Source: Pirellulales bacterium
GTDB lineage: Bacteria > Planctomycetota > Planctomycetia > Pirellulales > Thermoguttaceae
Assembly (NCBI GenBank): GCA_016935315.1
Contig: JAFGRD010000028.1
Span: 1 to 64,000, forward strand
Direction of reading: 5' to 3'
Length of the DNA stretch: 64,000 nucleotides
Positions 9,426-18,058 of the stretch are shown in pieces. The notes under the pieces are model-generated. The model saw nothing but the letters and a program-made list of their open reading frames with translations. It was not told the origin of the DNA and searched no databases. The translations under genes were made by a program, and so were the position numbers. Position 1 is the stretch's first letter, and each line of letters opens with the position of its first letter.

Positions 9426-10133
9426 ATGCGATGGAACCACCGTGACCGGACTTTGTCTCGCCCCTGTTTCCTCCTGGCCGCTGCCGTGATCGTGATCGCC
9501 GGGATGGTGCCGATCCAGGCGGCCCAAACGGACCAGCCGGAGCAGAACCGCTGGGAATCGGCCATCCGCCGCTTCGAGGTCCAGGACCGGCGGCAGGCGC
9601 CGACGAAGGGCGGCATCCTGTTCGTCGGCAGCTCCAGCATTGTCGGCTGGGACGTCGTCAAGTGTTTCCCCGACCTGCCCGTGATCAACCGGGGATTCGG
9701 CGGCTCGCAGATCGCCGACTCGGTACACTTCGCCGACCGCATCGTGCTGCCCTACGAGCCGAAGATCATCGTGTTCTACGCGGGCGACAACGACATCGCG
9801 TCCGGAAAGAGCCCGCAGCAAGTTCTGGCCGACTACAAGCAGTTCGTCGAAACCGTGCATGGGCGACTGCCGGAAACCCGCATTGTCTACGTCGCCATCA
9901 AGCCGAGCATCAGCCGTTGGAAGCTCGTCGACCGCATGCGTCGGGCCAACGGGCTGATTCGCGCGGTTGCCGAGAAGGACGAGCGGCTGGTGTTCGTCGA
10001 CGTCGACGCCCCCATGATCGGCGACGACGGCAAACCGCGCGGCGAGTTGTTCAAGCCGGACGGGCTGCACCTGAACGCCGAAGGATATCGGCTATGGTCG
10101 GAGTTGGTGCTGCCTCACTTGAAGCTGCCGTGA
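9426..10133 (+). CDS. Secreted SGNH/GDSL-type hydrolase
   Basis: The 235-residue protein has a signal peptide (FLLAAAVIVIAGMVPIQAA) and all SGNH blocks. Block I reads LFVGSSSIVGW with the catalytic serine, block II is RGFGGSQ, block III is YAGDNDI with the oxyanion asparagine, and block V is DGLHLNAEGY with the Asp-His pair. It belongs to the esterase/acetylhydrolase group that often removes acetyl groups from polysaccharides; the substrate is unknown. It is complete, unlike the fragment at 4856-5122, but the two differ enough in block I that a simple duplication is not evident. It converges with the next gene with only 7 bases between. Confidence 0.88.
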   Translation: MRWNHRDRTLSRPCFLLAAAVIVIAGMVPIQAAQTDQPEQNRWESAIRRFEVQDRRQAPTKGGILFVGSSSIVGWDVVKCFPDLPVINRGFGGSQIADSVHFADRIVLPYEPKIIVFYAGDNDIASGKSPQQVLADYKQFVETVHGRLPETRIVYVAIKPSISRWKLVDRMRRANGLIRAVAEKDERLVFVDVDAPMIGDDGKPRGELFKPDGLHLNAEGYRLWSELVLPHLKLP

Positions 10134-10140
10134 CCGACGT

Positions 10141-10623
10141 CTACAACCAGAGCAACTCGAGCTGAGTATCGAAGCGGACGGTGATGACCCGCCAGGTGCC
10201 GTTCTCCGCCGGTGTCTCGCCGGGGGCGGCCGTACGGTAGAAGGCGAAGTACCAGACCACCGGGAATCGCTCACACTTGTAGAGATAGCGGAACAACACC
10301 AGGTCACGGCCAATCCGCTTCGAGTTGATCTTCTCGAACCCGCGATACGCGCCGTACAGCGTCTCCAACTGTCCGGTCTTGGCCACCAGCTCTTTCAGCA
10401 GCTTGTCTTGCTTGGCCAACGCGCTGCCGGCCAGCAATTCGCTGTACGCTTCGTCGAGCTGGCCCAGGGAAACTGCTTCCAGAAACTGCTTGATCTGGTC
10501 GTCCAGGGGCGTCAACTCCTGGTCGGGCTTGGAGGCCACCTCCTGCCCCGGCGAAAATCGAGGACCAGTCAACAGGATCCCAAGCGTCAACAGGCAAGTC
10601 GCGATACGGGCAGGATACGTCAT
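10141..10623 (-). CDS. Exported small protein, NTF2/DUF4019-like
   Basis: This 160-residue product starts with a signal peptide (IATCLLTLGILLTGPRFSPG). Its mature part has helical segments (DDQIKQFLEAVSLGQLDEAY) followed by beta strands (LVLFRYLYKCERFPVVWYF, TWRVITVRFDTQLELLWL). That order recalls small exported proteins with a cystatin/NTF2-like fold, and the resemblance to DUF4019-type proteins is my inference. Its ATG overlaps the folC stop codon in an ATGA, so the two genes are translationally coupled. The coupling need not mean a shared function. Confidence 0.6.
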   Translation of the reverse strand: MTYPARIATCLLTLGILLTGPRFSPGQEVASKPDQELTPLDDQIKQFLEAVSLGQLDEAYSELLAGSALAKQDKLLKELVAKTGQLETLYGAYRGFEKINSKRIGRDLVLFRYLYKCERFPVVWYFAFYRTAAPGETPAENGTWRVITVRFDTQLELLWL

Positions 10624-12140
10624 GGCGTGATCTCCTTGGCAGGATGGATGGTGGTTCCGGGAGCCGTTGTGGACGATTCGGTTTGGCCTCTTCGGGGCGA
10701 TCGGCCGCCGGTTTCGTCGGCCGCCGGCTCGCAGGGGAGCACCAGCCGGCGGCGCATGGCAGCGGCGATGAAAAACGATCCGGTGATGCAAACCAGTTCG
10801 TCCGGACCGGCCAATGCTCGCACGGCGGCCAGGGCGTCGGCCGGATCGCGATAGACCGCGTATTCCCGCCCGGACGCCTCGTGGGCCAACGCGGCCAACT
10901 CCTCCGGCGGCACCGCGCGGAGATTGTCCAGGTATTGCGTGAACACGACCTGATCGAACCGGTCCAGCACGCAGCCGAGCATGCCGCGAAGGTCCTTTTC
11001 GCGCGTGGTCGCGAAGATCAGCCGGCGCCGGGCGACGGAGAAACTCTCGTCCAGCACGCGGAGCAACGCCTCGATCGAGGCCGGGTTGTGAGCCGCGTCG
11101 ATGACGATCGTCGGGCGGCGCGCGACGACTTCCACCCGGGCGGGACAAACGGCCTCGGCCAACCCGGTGCGGACCGCTTGCTCGGGAACGTTCCAGCCGG
11201 CCTGCCGCAGCTCGTGCAATGCGGCCATCGCAACCGCCGCATTGGCCGCCTGATGGTGCCCGAGCATGCGCAGTGAAATCCCCGAAATTCCCTGGCAAGA
11301 GCCATCGCCTGTAGCGTCTCCCTTGGCGCGGCCAAGGAAATCGAGCTTGCCGGTCGCCGCCGCCTGCTCCAGGCCGCGGGGCGGGTAGTAGCGGAAATCG
11401 AAATCAACGCCGCGTTCGACCAGCCGGCACCCGCACCGACGGCAGATCTCGCGAATCACCTGGCGGGGCTCGTCTTCGACCACGCCGCTGACCACCGGCA
11501 CCCCCGGCTTGACGATGCCCGCCTTCTCGCGAGCGATCGAGCCCAACGTGTTGCCCAACTGCTTGGTATGATCGAAGCTGATGCTGGTGATGACGGAAAC
11601 GCACGGCCGGCAGACGTTGGTCGAATCGAGCCGGCCGCCCAGCCCGACCTCCAACACGGCGGCGTCGGCCTGGCGGCGGAGAAAATGCAGCAGCGCCATG
11701 GCCGTGGTGATCTCGAAGTAGGTCGGCCCGATCTCGTCGGGATCGCCGGCAGACGCCTCGCGGTCCATCGCCTCGACGGCGGGCCGGATGCGATCGACCA
11801 GCTCGACCAACTCGTCGGACGAACAGGGCTGCCCCGCGACGGCCAGGCGCTGTTCAATGCGGTCGAGATGGGGCGAGCTGAACACGCCCGTGCGGTATCC
11901 GGCGACGGTCAGCACGGCCCCGATCATCGCGGCGGTCGATCCCTTGCCCTTCGTGCCGGCCACGTGGATGATCGGCAGGTGGTGGTGCGGGTTTTCCAGC
12001 CGGTCCAGGAAGCGGCGCATCCGCTGAAGCTTGAACTCCTGAGGCCGATAGGGCACGTTCAGCGCCCGCTCGTAATCGATTCGGCCGTAGAGAAACTCCA
12101 GGGCGGCGGCGTGGGGGTCGAGGGTGGGGCGGAGAGACAT
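10620..12140 (-). CDS. folC: Bifunctional folylpolyglutamate synthase / dihydrofolate synthase
   Basis: The 506-residue cytoplasmic ligase adds glutamate to dihydropteroate or folate using ATP. The P-loop is HVAGTKGKGSTAAM (about residues 60-73). The Mur-ligase family motifs LEVGLGGRLDSTN and SFDHTKQLGNT follow, and the C-terminal domain carries VIDAAHNPAS. The product is longer than the usual 420-440 residues because of an acidic/basic C-terminal tail of about 40 residues. ATG 12140 is chosen because it precedes the conserved helix AALEFLYGRIDYE by the usual distance. It is transcribed with the exported protein gene that overlaps its stop codon. Confidence 0.92.
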   Translation of the reverse strand: MSLRPTLDPHAAALEFLYGRIDYERALNVPYRPQEFKLQRMRRFLDRLENPHHHLPIIHVAGTKGKGSTAAMIGAVLTVAGYRTGVFSSPHLDRIEQRLAVAGQPCSSDELVELVDRIRPAVEAMDREASAGDPDEIGPTYFEITTAMALLHFLRRQADAAVLEVGLGGRLDSTNVCRPCVSVITSISFDHTKQLGNTLGSIAREKAGIVKPGVPVVSGVVEDEPRQVIREICRRCGCRLVERGVDFDFRYYPPRGLEQAAATGKLDFLGRAKGDATGDGSCQGISGISLRMLGHHQAANAAVAMAALHELRQAGWNVPEQAVRTGLAEAVCPARVEVVARRPTIVIDAAHNPASIEALLRVLDESFSVARRRLIFATTREKDLRGMLGCVLDRFDQVVFTQYLDNLRAVPPEELAALAHEASGREYAVYRDPADALAAVRALAGPDELVCITGSFFIAAAMRRRLVLPCEPAADETGGRSPRRGQTESSTTAPGTTIHPAKEITP

Positions 12141-12621
12141 AGGCGTTGGCAGCGACCGCACGCATGCCCAACTTGATTTCTGACAGGCCCGTACTGGCCG
12201 CGACCGCGGTGAGGCGATCGTCGATGACTGGGCAGGCATCGACAGAAGACCATTCTACTGCAACCGGCGCCCCGTGTCTTCCGCCCAGTCGATCCTCCGT
12301 CCGGCGGATCTTCCCTCGGGCCGACCTCCCAGCCGACCGACCCGACCGACCGCCGCCGGGAAAATGGTAGTCGGCCGGCTCCGCGAGATGAAGCCCTCCT
12401 CCGCAGGCGCGACGAGCCGATACGTGCCTTCCGGTACGGCCGAACCGAAAACCCCTCGCAAGAGCGGATAGCCACCGGATCCTCCGGCCCGGCAGCCATG
12501 GCTTGAAACGACCACCCTGCCAGCCTATAGTGTAGAATTCAGCGTTTCTCGCGACGGTCGAACATCGTCGCCACCGGCATCGTACTTAACGTGTCCCGGT
12601 GCGCGATCACGAGGCAACCCT
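12141..12621. other. Divergent intergenic region between folC and the ABC operon
   Basis: These 481 bases hold no gene I can support. The right end carries the promoter listed at 12504-12532. The rest is GC-rich, with short homopyrimidine stretches but no clear repeat. Confidence 0.55.
12504..12532 (+). promoter_or_regulatory. Sigma-70-type promoter of the ABC/VWA operon
   Basis: TTGAAA and TATAGT are separated by exactly 17 bases and lie 90 bases before the first gene of the operon. Five of six -35 positions and five of six -10 positions match the consensus. Confidence 0.6.
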
Positions 12622-13518
12622 ATGCAAGCATCCAACGATGTCGTTATCGAAACCCGAAATCTCACCAAGGTCTATCGGGATTTCTGGGGTCGGCAGAAGG
12701 TTCGGGCGCTGAAGGCCCTGGATTTGGAGGTTCGGCGGGGCGAGATTTTCGGGTTGTTGGGACCCAACGGATCGGGCAAGACAACCACCATCAAGCTGCT
12801 TTTGGGGCTGCTGTTTCCGACCAGCGGCCAGTCGCTGGTCTTCGGGCGCGACGCGACCGACGTCAGTAAGAATGAGCGGCTCGGCTACCTCCCCGAGGAG
12901 TCTTACCTCTACCGCTTCCTTAACGCCGAGGAAACGCTCGACTTCTATGGGCGGCTGTTCAAGATCCCGCGGGCGGTCCGCCGTCAGCGGACGTTCGAGC
13001 TGATCGAGATGGTCGGGCTGGATTGGGCCCGGCGGCGGCAGTTGAAAGAATACTCCAAGGGCATGGTCCGACGGATCGGCCTGGCCCAAGCCCTGATCAA
13101 CGACCCCGAGTTGATCCTCCTGGACGAGCCCACCACGGGGCTGGACCCCATCGGCACCCGCGAAATGAAGGACCTGATCCTGAAGCTGCGGGACCAGGGC
13201 AAGACCGTGCTGATGTGCAGCCACCTGTTGGCCGACGTGCAGGACGTGTGCGACCGGATCGCCATCCTCTACCAGGGCGAGTTGAAGGAGTTGGGCCGCG
13301 TAGACAACTTGCTGAAGGTGCGCGACGTGACCGAGATCCGGGCCTCCGGGCTGGACGCACAAGCCCAGCAGGAGATCAAGGCGGTCATCGAGAAGCACCA
13401 GGGCAAGTTGCTGTCGATGGGCAATCCGACCAGTACGCTGGAAGAACTCTTCCTGAAGATCATCCGCGAGAGCGAGGCCCATCCCGGCCGCCGCGTGCGA
13501 GGCGAAAAGGAATCGTAA
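12622..13518 (+). CDS. ABC transporter ATP-binding protein
   Basis: This 298-residue ATPase has Walker [10 protein letters not shown] at residues 47-55, a signature loop in the variant form YSKGMVRR, Walker [15 protein letters not shown] and the switch histidine in MCSHLL. About 80 C-terminal residues follow the nucleotide-binding domain, as in exporters of the CcmA/NatA/Gld type that pair with ABC-2 permeases. It is the first gene of a four-gene operon; the permease starts 3 bases after its stop. The likely role is energising export or membrane-protein handling by the 609-residue partner. Substrate unknown. Confidence 0.9.
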   Translation: MQASNDVVIETRNLTKVYRDFWGRQKVRALKALDLEVRRGEIFGLLGPNGSGKTTTIKLLLGLLFPTSGQSLVFGRDATDVSKNERLGYLPEESYLYRFLNAEETLDFYGRLFKIPRAVRRQRTFELIEMVGLDWARRRQLKEYSKGMVRRIGLAQALINDPELILLDEPTTGLDPIGTREMKDLILKLRDQGKTVLMCSHLLADVQDVCDRIAILYQGELKELGRVDNLLKVRDVTEIRASGLDAQAQQEIKAVIEKHQGKLLSMGNPTSTLEELFLKIIRESEAHPGRRVRGEKES

Positions 13519-13521
13519 GAG

Positions 13522-15351
13522 ATGGTCATCGAGTATGCAATCGTGCCGTTCCTCGAGTGGCTTTCCACCAGCTTCGTCTATTGGCTGATGATCCTCGGGG
13601 GCGTGGTCGCCGCGGCACTGATCGGCAGTTGGCTGGTGGTGACGTTGCGGCACGGGCCGGTGGTGGCGTTTCGGTGCGTCGGCCGAGTGCTTTCGGACAC
13701 CGTGGTCGACCTGGCGCTGATCGCGCCTCGCCGCGTGCTGGCCATGGCCTGGCTGGCCGTCAAGGAATCGATCCGCCGGCGCGTGGTGGTCGTATTTGCG
13801 GTGTTTCTGGTCCTCCTGCTGTTTGCCGGGTGGTTCCTCGATCCGGCCAGCAGCGAGCCCGCCCGGCTGTACCTCAGCTTCGTCCTCACCGCGACCAGCT
13901 ACCTGGTCTTGCTGTTGGCGCTGTTTCTCAGCGCGCTGAGTCTCCCGGCCGACATCAAGAACAAGACCCTGCACACGGTCGTCACCAAGCCGGTTCGGCC
14001 CAGCGAGATCGTGCTCGGACGGATCCTCGGGTTTACTGCGGTCGGAACGGTGCTGCTGGGGATCATGGCCTTGATGAGCTACGTGTTCGTCGTCCGGGGG
14101 CTTTCCCATACTCACCAGGTGGCCGACGCCGACTTGCGGGCCGTCGAGCAGATCGACGACGGCGAGCCGGCCATCCGCCAAGGGCACAGCAGCCGGGTCC
14201 ACAAGCATCGGCACGAAGTGACGGTCGACGCCTCCGGCGGCGTGCGGGTGGAATTGGAGCACGGACATTGGCACGACGTAAGCGCCGGGCAGTCGGCGGG
14301 TGAAACCGTCTACCAGTTCGGCCCGCCGCGAGGAAGACTGGTCGCCCGCGTCCCCGTCTACGCCAGGCAACTCCGTTTTAAAGACCCGACCGGCGAAGAC
14401 GCGGAAGAAGGCGTCAACGTGGGCGACGAATGGGGGTATCGGAGTTTCATCCGGGGCGGAAGCCTGGCGGCGGCGATTTGGACTTTCGAGGACATCACCA
14501 CCGACCGGTTCCCCAAGTCGAGTTTTCCCGACGGGTTGCCGCTGGAGATGACGCTGGAGGTGTTCCGCACGTACAAGGGCCAGACCGACGACCCGAAAAC
14601 CATCCCGGGCATCCTCGGCAGCCTTTCGGTGGGCGACCCGAAGACCGGCAAGCCGATCGAAGTGAGGCTCTTCACCGCCAAAGACTTCGCCACCGACGTG
14701 CAGTACATTCCGCGGCAGGTCGAGACCCCCGACGGGCGAAAGCTCGACCTGTTCAAGGATCTGGCCCCCGACGGACGGCTCGAGGTTTGGATCCGCTGTA
14801 TCCAACCGATGCAGTACTTCGGTATGGCCCGAGCCGACGTCTATTTCCGTGCCCGCAATGCCCAGTTCTGGGTCAATCTCGCCAAGGGTTATTTTGGCAT
14901 CTGGCTGCAGATGGTGCTGGTGATCGGCATCGGCGCGATGTACAGCACGTTTCTCAGCGGACCGATCGCCCTGCTGGCGACCATGGGGACCCTGCTGGGC
15001 GGCTTCTTCAGCCGGTTCATGGGTGACCTGGGCGCCGGGGCAGTCATGGGTGGAGGGCCGATCGAATCGCTCTACCGCCTGGTCACTCAGAAGAACCTCA
15101 TCCAGGACCTCGAGCCGGGGCTGAAGACGACCGTCATCGAGATGATCGATCACGTCCTGGAATATGGGCTCTGGGTCACGTCGTCCTTATTGCCGGAGTT
15201 CGACCGATTCAGCTTCAGCGAGCACGTGGCCAAAGGCTTCGACGTGTCGGGCAATCTCGCGGCTCAGTGCGCCCTGCGCTCCCTGGCGTTTCTGATTCCC
15301 GTATTCGTGGCCGGTTACCTGTTCCTCAAGACGCGCGAGGTGGCCAGATGA
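13522..15351 (+). CDS. ABC-2-type permease with large extracytoplasmic insert
   Basis: The 609-residue membrane protein has spans near residues 10-38, 90-110, 117-142 and 172-195, a long soluble region from about 196 to 450, and further spans near 455-500 and at the C-terminus (FLIPVFVAGYLFLKT). The soluble insert holds a histidine-rich stretch at about residues 225-250 (HKHRHEV, ELEHGHWHDV) that could bind metal. The fragment MAWLAVKESIRRRVVVVFAVF resembles the opening of NosY/ABC-2 permeases. It follows the ATPase gene by 3 bases and its stop overlaps the next start as ATGA, so the genes are coupled. Transport substrate and direction are not known. Confidence 0.75.
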   Translation: MVIEYAIVPFLEWLSTSFVYWLMILGGVVAAALIGSWLVVTLRHGPVVAFRCVGRVLSDTVVDLALIAPRRVLAMAWLAVKESIRRRVVVVFAVFLVLLLFAGWFLDPASSEPARLYLSFVLTATSYLVLLLALFLSALSLPADIKNKTLHTVVTKPVRPSEIVLGRILGFTAVGTVLLGIMALMSYVFVVRGLSHTHQVADADLRAVEQIDDGEPAIRQGHSSRVHKHRHEVTVDASGGVRVELEHGHWHDVSAGQSAGETVYQFGPPRGRLVARVPVYARQLRFKDPTGEDAEEGVNVGDEWGYRSFIRGGSLAAAIWTFEDITTDRFPKSSFPDGLPLEMTLEVFRTYKGQTDDPKTIPGILGSLSVGDPKTGKPIEVRLFTAKDFATDVQYIPRQVETPDGRKLDLFKDLAPDGRLEVWIRCIQPMQYFGMARADVYFRARNAQFWVNLAKGYFGIWLQMVLVIGIGAMYSTFLSGPIALLATMGTLLGGFFSRFMGDLGAGAVMGGGPIESLYRLVTQKNLIQDLEPGLKTTVIEMIDHVLEYGLWVTSSLLPEFDRFSFSEHVAKGFDVSGNLAAQCALRSLAFLIPVFVAGYLFLKTREVAR

Positions 15352-16868
15352 GTCCGCAGAACACGTTTCAGCGAAAGATCCTCTACCTGGTGGGAATCGT
15401 CGTGTTGCTGACGCTGCTGAGCGTGCTGGGTCGTCCGGCCACCCGCGGCACGGAGCAGGCCCAAGATAGTCCCGGGGGATACTTGGCGCAGCTCCGACAG
15501 AAGAGCGGGCTGAGCCAGGCCGAGCTGGGGCAGATCGATCCGACCAGCGAGACGATCAAGCTGGCCACCTTCGGCATGCGCGGCGTGGCGGCCAATATCC
15601 TCTGGGAGAAGGCCAACCGCTACAAGATGAAGAAGGACTGGACCAACCTGGCCGCCGCGGTGAGGCAAATCATCAAGCTCCAACCCAACTTCATCTCCGT
15701 CTGGATCTTCCAGGGCTGGACCTTCGCCTACAACGTCTCGGTCGAGTTCGACGACGTCCGCGACCGCTACGAGTGGGTGATCAAGGGAATCAACTTCCTG
15801 AAGGAAGGTTGTCAGTACAACCAGCACGATCCGCGGCTGCGTTGGGAAACGGGTTGGACCCTCTCCAACAAGATCGGCAACTCCGACGAAAGAAGACAGT
15901 TCCGGAGTTTCTTCAAGGCGGATGACGATTTCCATGGTGACCGCCCCTTGGCCGAGCGCGACAACTGGCTGGTCGCAAAGTCGTGGTTCCGCAAGGCCGA
16001 GCGGTTGGTCGACGAGTACGGCGTGAAGATGAAGGGCCAAGGCCCCCTGATCTATCGCGCGAACGCGGCCAAGTGCCAAATGAGCTACGCCGAGGCCATT
16101 GAGGACGACGGCGTCTTTGGTGAAGTCGCTCGCCAAGCGTGGAAGACCGCCGCCGACGAATGGCAGGAATACGGAAAGATCGACCTCCCCGGTTTCGGCG
16201 GCGTCGTGATCCAGCTCAACGATCTCGAGGAACGCGAGGCGACGGCCGAAAAGCTGTCTCGAGAAATGGATGCTCTTCAGGAGGGGCTTCGCGGGCAAAT
16301 CCGTGAAGAGAAGAAGAAGACGCTGGAATTGACCAACGCGCAGCGCGAGGCCTGGGAAACCCCGCCCGCCGAACGAGACACGGCGCAAATGATTCTGGCC
16401 GACGAAGTGGAACAGCTTTTGAAGGTCAGCGATCCCGAGGTCGCCCGGCGGATCACCGGCCCCGCACGAAAACAGGCCCAGGAGCTGGCCAAACGATCGG
16501 CTGCCAACGAGGCGGTCGCCTTGGCCATTCGCAAGGCCCGTCAGATCGTCAACTTCGAGTACTGGCGAATGCGCGCCGCGCTGGAACAGTTGGACGATAC
16601 GCTGGCCGCCCGCGAACTGGTCTACGATGGAAGCCAGGCCTTTTACGACGGGGACCTCGACACCGCGAAACGAACGTTCGAGGACGGTTTGGCCGCCTGG
16701 CGCAAGGTGCTCGACGCCTATCCGGAAATGCTCGCCGATCCGACTGCCGGCGACGATCTGATGGATGTGATCGAGCGCTACCGACAGATCCTCGAGCTCC
16801 GGGACGAGCAGCTTCCCAAGAATTTCGTGCTCCAGGACGTCATTGATCGGTATGCCAACAGAGAATAG
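15348..16868 (+). CDS. Membrane-anchored helical protein of unknown function, ABC operon
   Basis: About 506 residues with one N-terminal membrane segment (ILYLVGIVVLLTLLSVLG, residues 11-28). The rest is almost wholly helical and TPR-like (AAVRQIIKLQPNFISVWIFQ, FYDGDLDTAKRTFEDGLAAW), with a coiled coil near residues 315-350. The TPR-like reading is inference from the helix pattern and the W/Y/A spacing. It starts inside the stop codon of the permease gene (ATGA) and overlaps the next gene, so it is probably a partner of the transporter. I do not recognise a named family. Confidence 0.65.
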   Translation: MSPQNTFQRKILYLVGIVVLLTLLSVLGRPATRGTEQAQDSPGGYLAQLRQKSGLSQAELGQIDPTSETIKLATFGMRGVAANILWEKANRYKMKKDWTNLAAAVRQIIKLQPNFISVWIFQGWTFAYNVSVEFDDVRDRYEWVIKGINFLKEGCQYNQHDPRLRWETGWTLSNKIGNSDERRQFRSFFKADDDFHGDRPLAERDNWLVAKSWFRKAERLVDEYGVKMKGQGPLIYRANAAKCQMSYAEAIEDDGVFGEVARQAWKTAADEWQEYGKIDLPGFGGVVIQLNDLEEREATAEKLSREMDALQEGLRGQIREEKKKTLELTNAQREAWETPPAERDTAQMILADEVEQLLKVSDPEVARRITGPARKQAQELAKRSAANEAVALAIRKARQIVNFEYWRMRAALEQLDDTLAARELVYDGSQAFYDGDLDTAKRTFEDGLAAWRKVLDAYPEMLADPTAGDDLMDVIERYRQILELRDEQLPKNFVLQDVIDRYANRE

Positions 16869-18018
16869 GCTCGGCTGCCGCAAAGGCCCGCCGGCGGGCG
16901 ACAGCCCGAGCAGACCCGATCGCCGAGACGAGATCGACGCGGCCGGAGCCGAGTTGGCCAGACTCTGGAGCGACGCCAAGGCAGCGCAGACGCGAGCCGC
17001 CCAAGACGCGCTCTCCGGCGTGCAGACCCAGCCCGGCCGCCGTCGCCCATGGCCGGCCGCCTGGCGGCGGAGCTTGCCGGGATACGCCGCCAGCGCCACG
17101 GTCCACCTGGCGCTGCTGGTCGTCTTCGGTGCACTCACCTTGACGGCGGCCGATCGGCCCGACGGCGTCTTTCTGAGGGCGATCGTCCGGCCGCAGGAAG
17201 ACCCGGAGCTCCTGGACCCGTTGCTCGGCCGCTCCGGCGAAATCGAGCTCGAGCCGAGCGTTCCCTTGGCGCCGGCCCTCGAAGAACCCGGCGCGGCAAG
17301 GTGGGACGTGCTGCCGGACGGCCTGCCCGCGGGCAATGCCTCTCGCCCGCGCGGTCCCGGTCTTGCGGAGCTTCCGGGAGGACTCGGCGGGCCGTTCGGC
17401 AACGGCGGAGACGGTTCGGCGCAAACGGGCGAGGGTCGTGGCGGGGCCGAGTTTTTCGGGCTGAAGGCCGAGGGCAATCGATTCGCCTTCGTGGTCGACG
17501 GCTCGGTCAGCATGGCCCGCAAATGGGAGGCATGCCGGCGCGAGCTGTTGGCCGCCGTAGGCCGGCTGAAGCGGCACCAGCTCTTCTATGTGACGCTCTT
17601 CAACAACCGGGCCCATCCGATGTTTTCCGACGAGGCACCCGAGCCCCACCCTTTGCCCGCCACGCCCGAGAATATCGCCCGGCTGAAACAGTGGCTCGAC
17701 GAGTTCCCTCTTCGTTCGGGAACCCGACCGCTGGAGGCCATGAAGTCCTCGCTGCGGATGCACCCCGACGCCATCTACTTCCTCACCGACGGGGAACTGC
17801 ACGACGACACACAGCAGTACCTGAGCGAGAACAACAAGCGGAAAGACGCCTACGACAATCCGGTGGCCGCTTCGGTCGTCCACGCGATCGGCTTCCATGC
17901 CGAAAAGGGCCGACAAGTGCTGCAGCAGATCGCCGAGCAAAACGCCGGAGATTGCACTTTCGTGGGGGAGCCGCAGGAAGACGACGAGGCAAAGACGACT
18001 CGGGACGACACGAATTAG
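16852..18018 (+). CDS. Von Willebrand factor A domain protein, ABC operon
   Basis: The roughly 388-residue protein has a basic, proline-rich N-terminus, one membrane span (YAASATVHLALLVVFGALTL, about residues 76-95), a Gly/Pro-rich linker and a C-terminal VWA domain from about residue 195. The metal-ion site shows DGSVSM (D-x-S-x-S) and a later LTDGELHD, so the MIDAS appears intact. VWA proteins next to ABC genes often act as assembly or adhesion partners. The frame overlaps the end of the previous gene by 17 bases; a TTG at 16843 is an alternative start. It closes the operon and converges with comM. Confidence 0.75.
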   Translation: MPTENRLGCRKGPPAGDSPSRPDRRDEIDAAGAELARLWSDAKAAQTRAAQDALSGVQTQPGRRRPWPAAWRRSLPGYAASATVHLALLVVFGALTLTAADRPDGVFLRAIVRPQEDPELLDPLLGRSGEIELEPSVPLAPALEEPGAARWDVLPDGLPAGNASRPRGPGLAELPGGLGGPFGNGGDGSAQTGEGRGGAEFFGLKAEGNRFAFVVDGSVSMARKWEACRRELLAAVGRLKRHQLFYVTLFNNRAHPMFSDEAPEPHPLPATPENIARLKQWLDEFPLRSGTRPLEAMKSSLRMHPDAIYFLTDGELHDDTQQYLSENNKRKDAYDNPVAASVVHAIGFHAEKGRQVLQQIAEQNAGDCTFVGEPQEDDEAKTTRDDTN

Positions 18019-18058
18019 CCCACCTGGCGAGAGCACGGAACGAAGGCGTCCGTCCGCC

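Noticed and set aside
12607-15153. 848-residue frame antisense to the ABC operon
   Set aside because: The plus strand carries Walker motifs and membrane segments. The antisense product is His/Gln-rich and has no motif.
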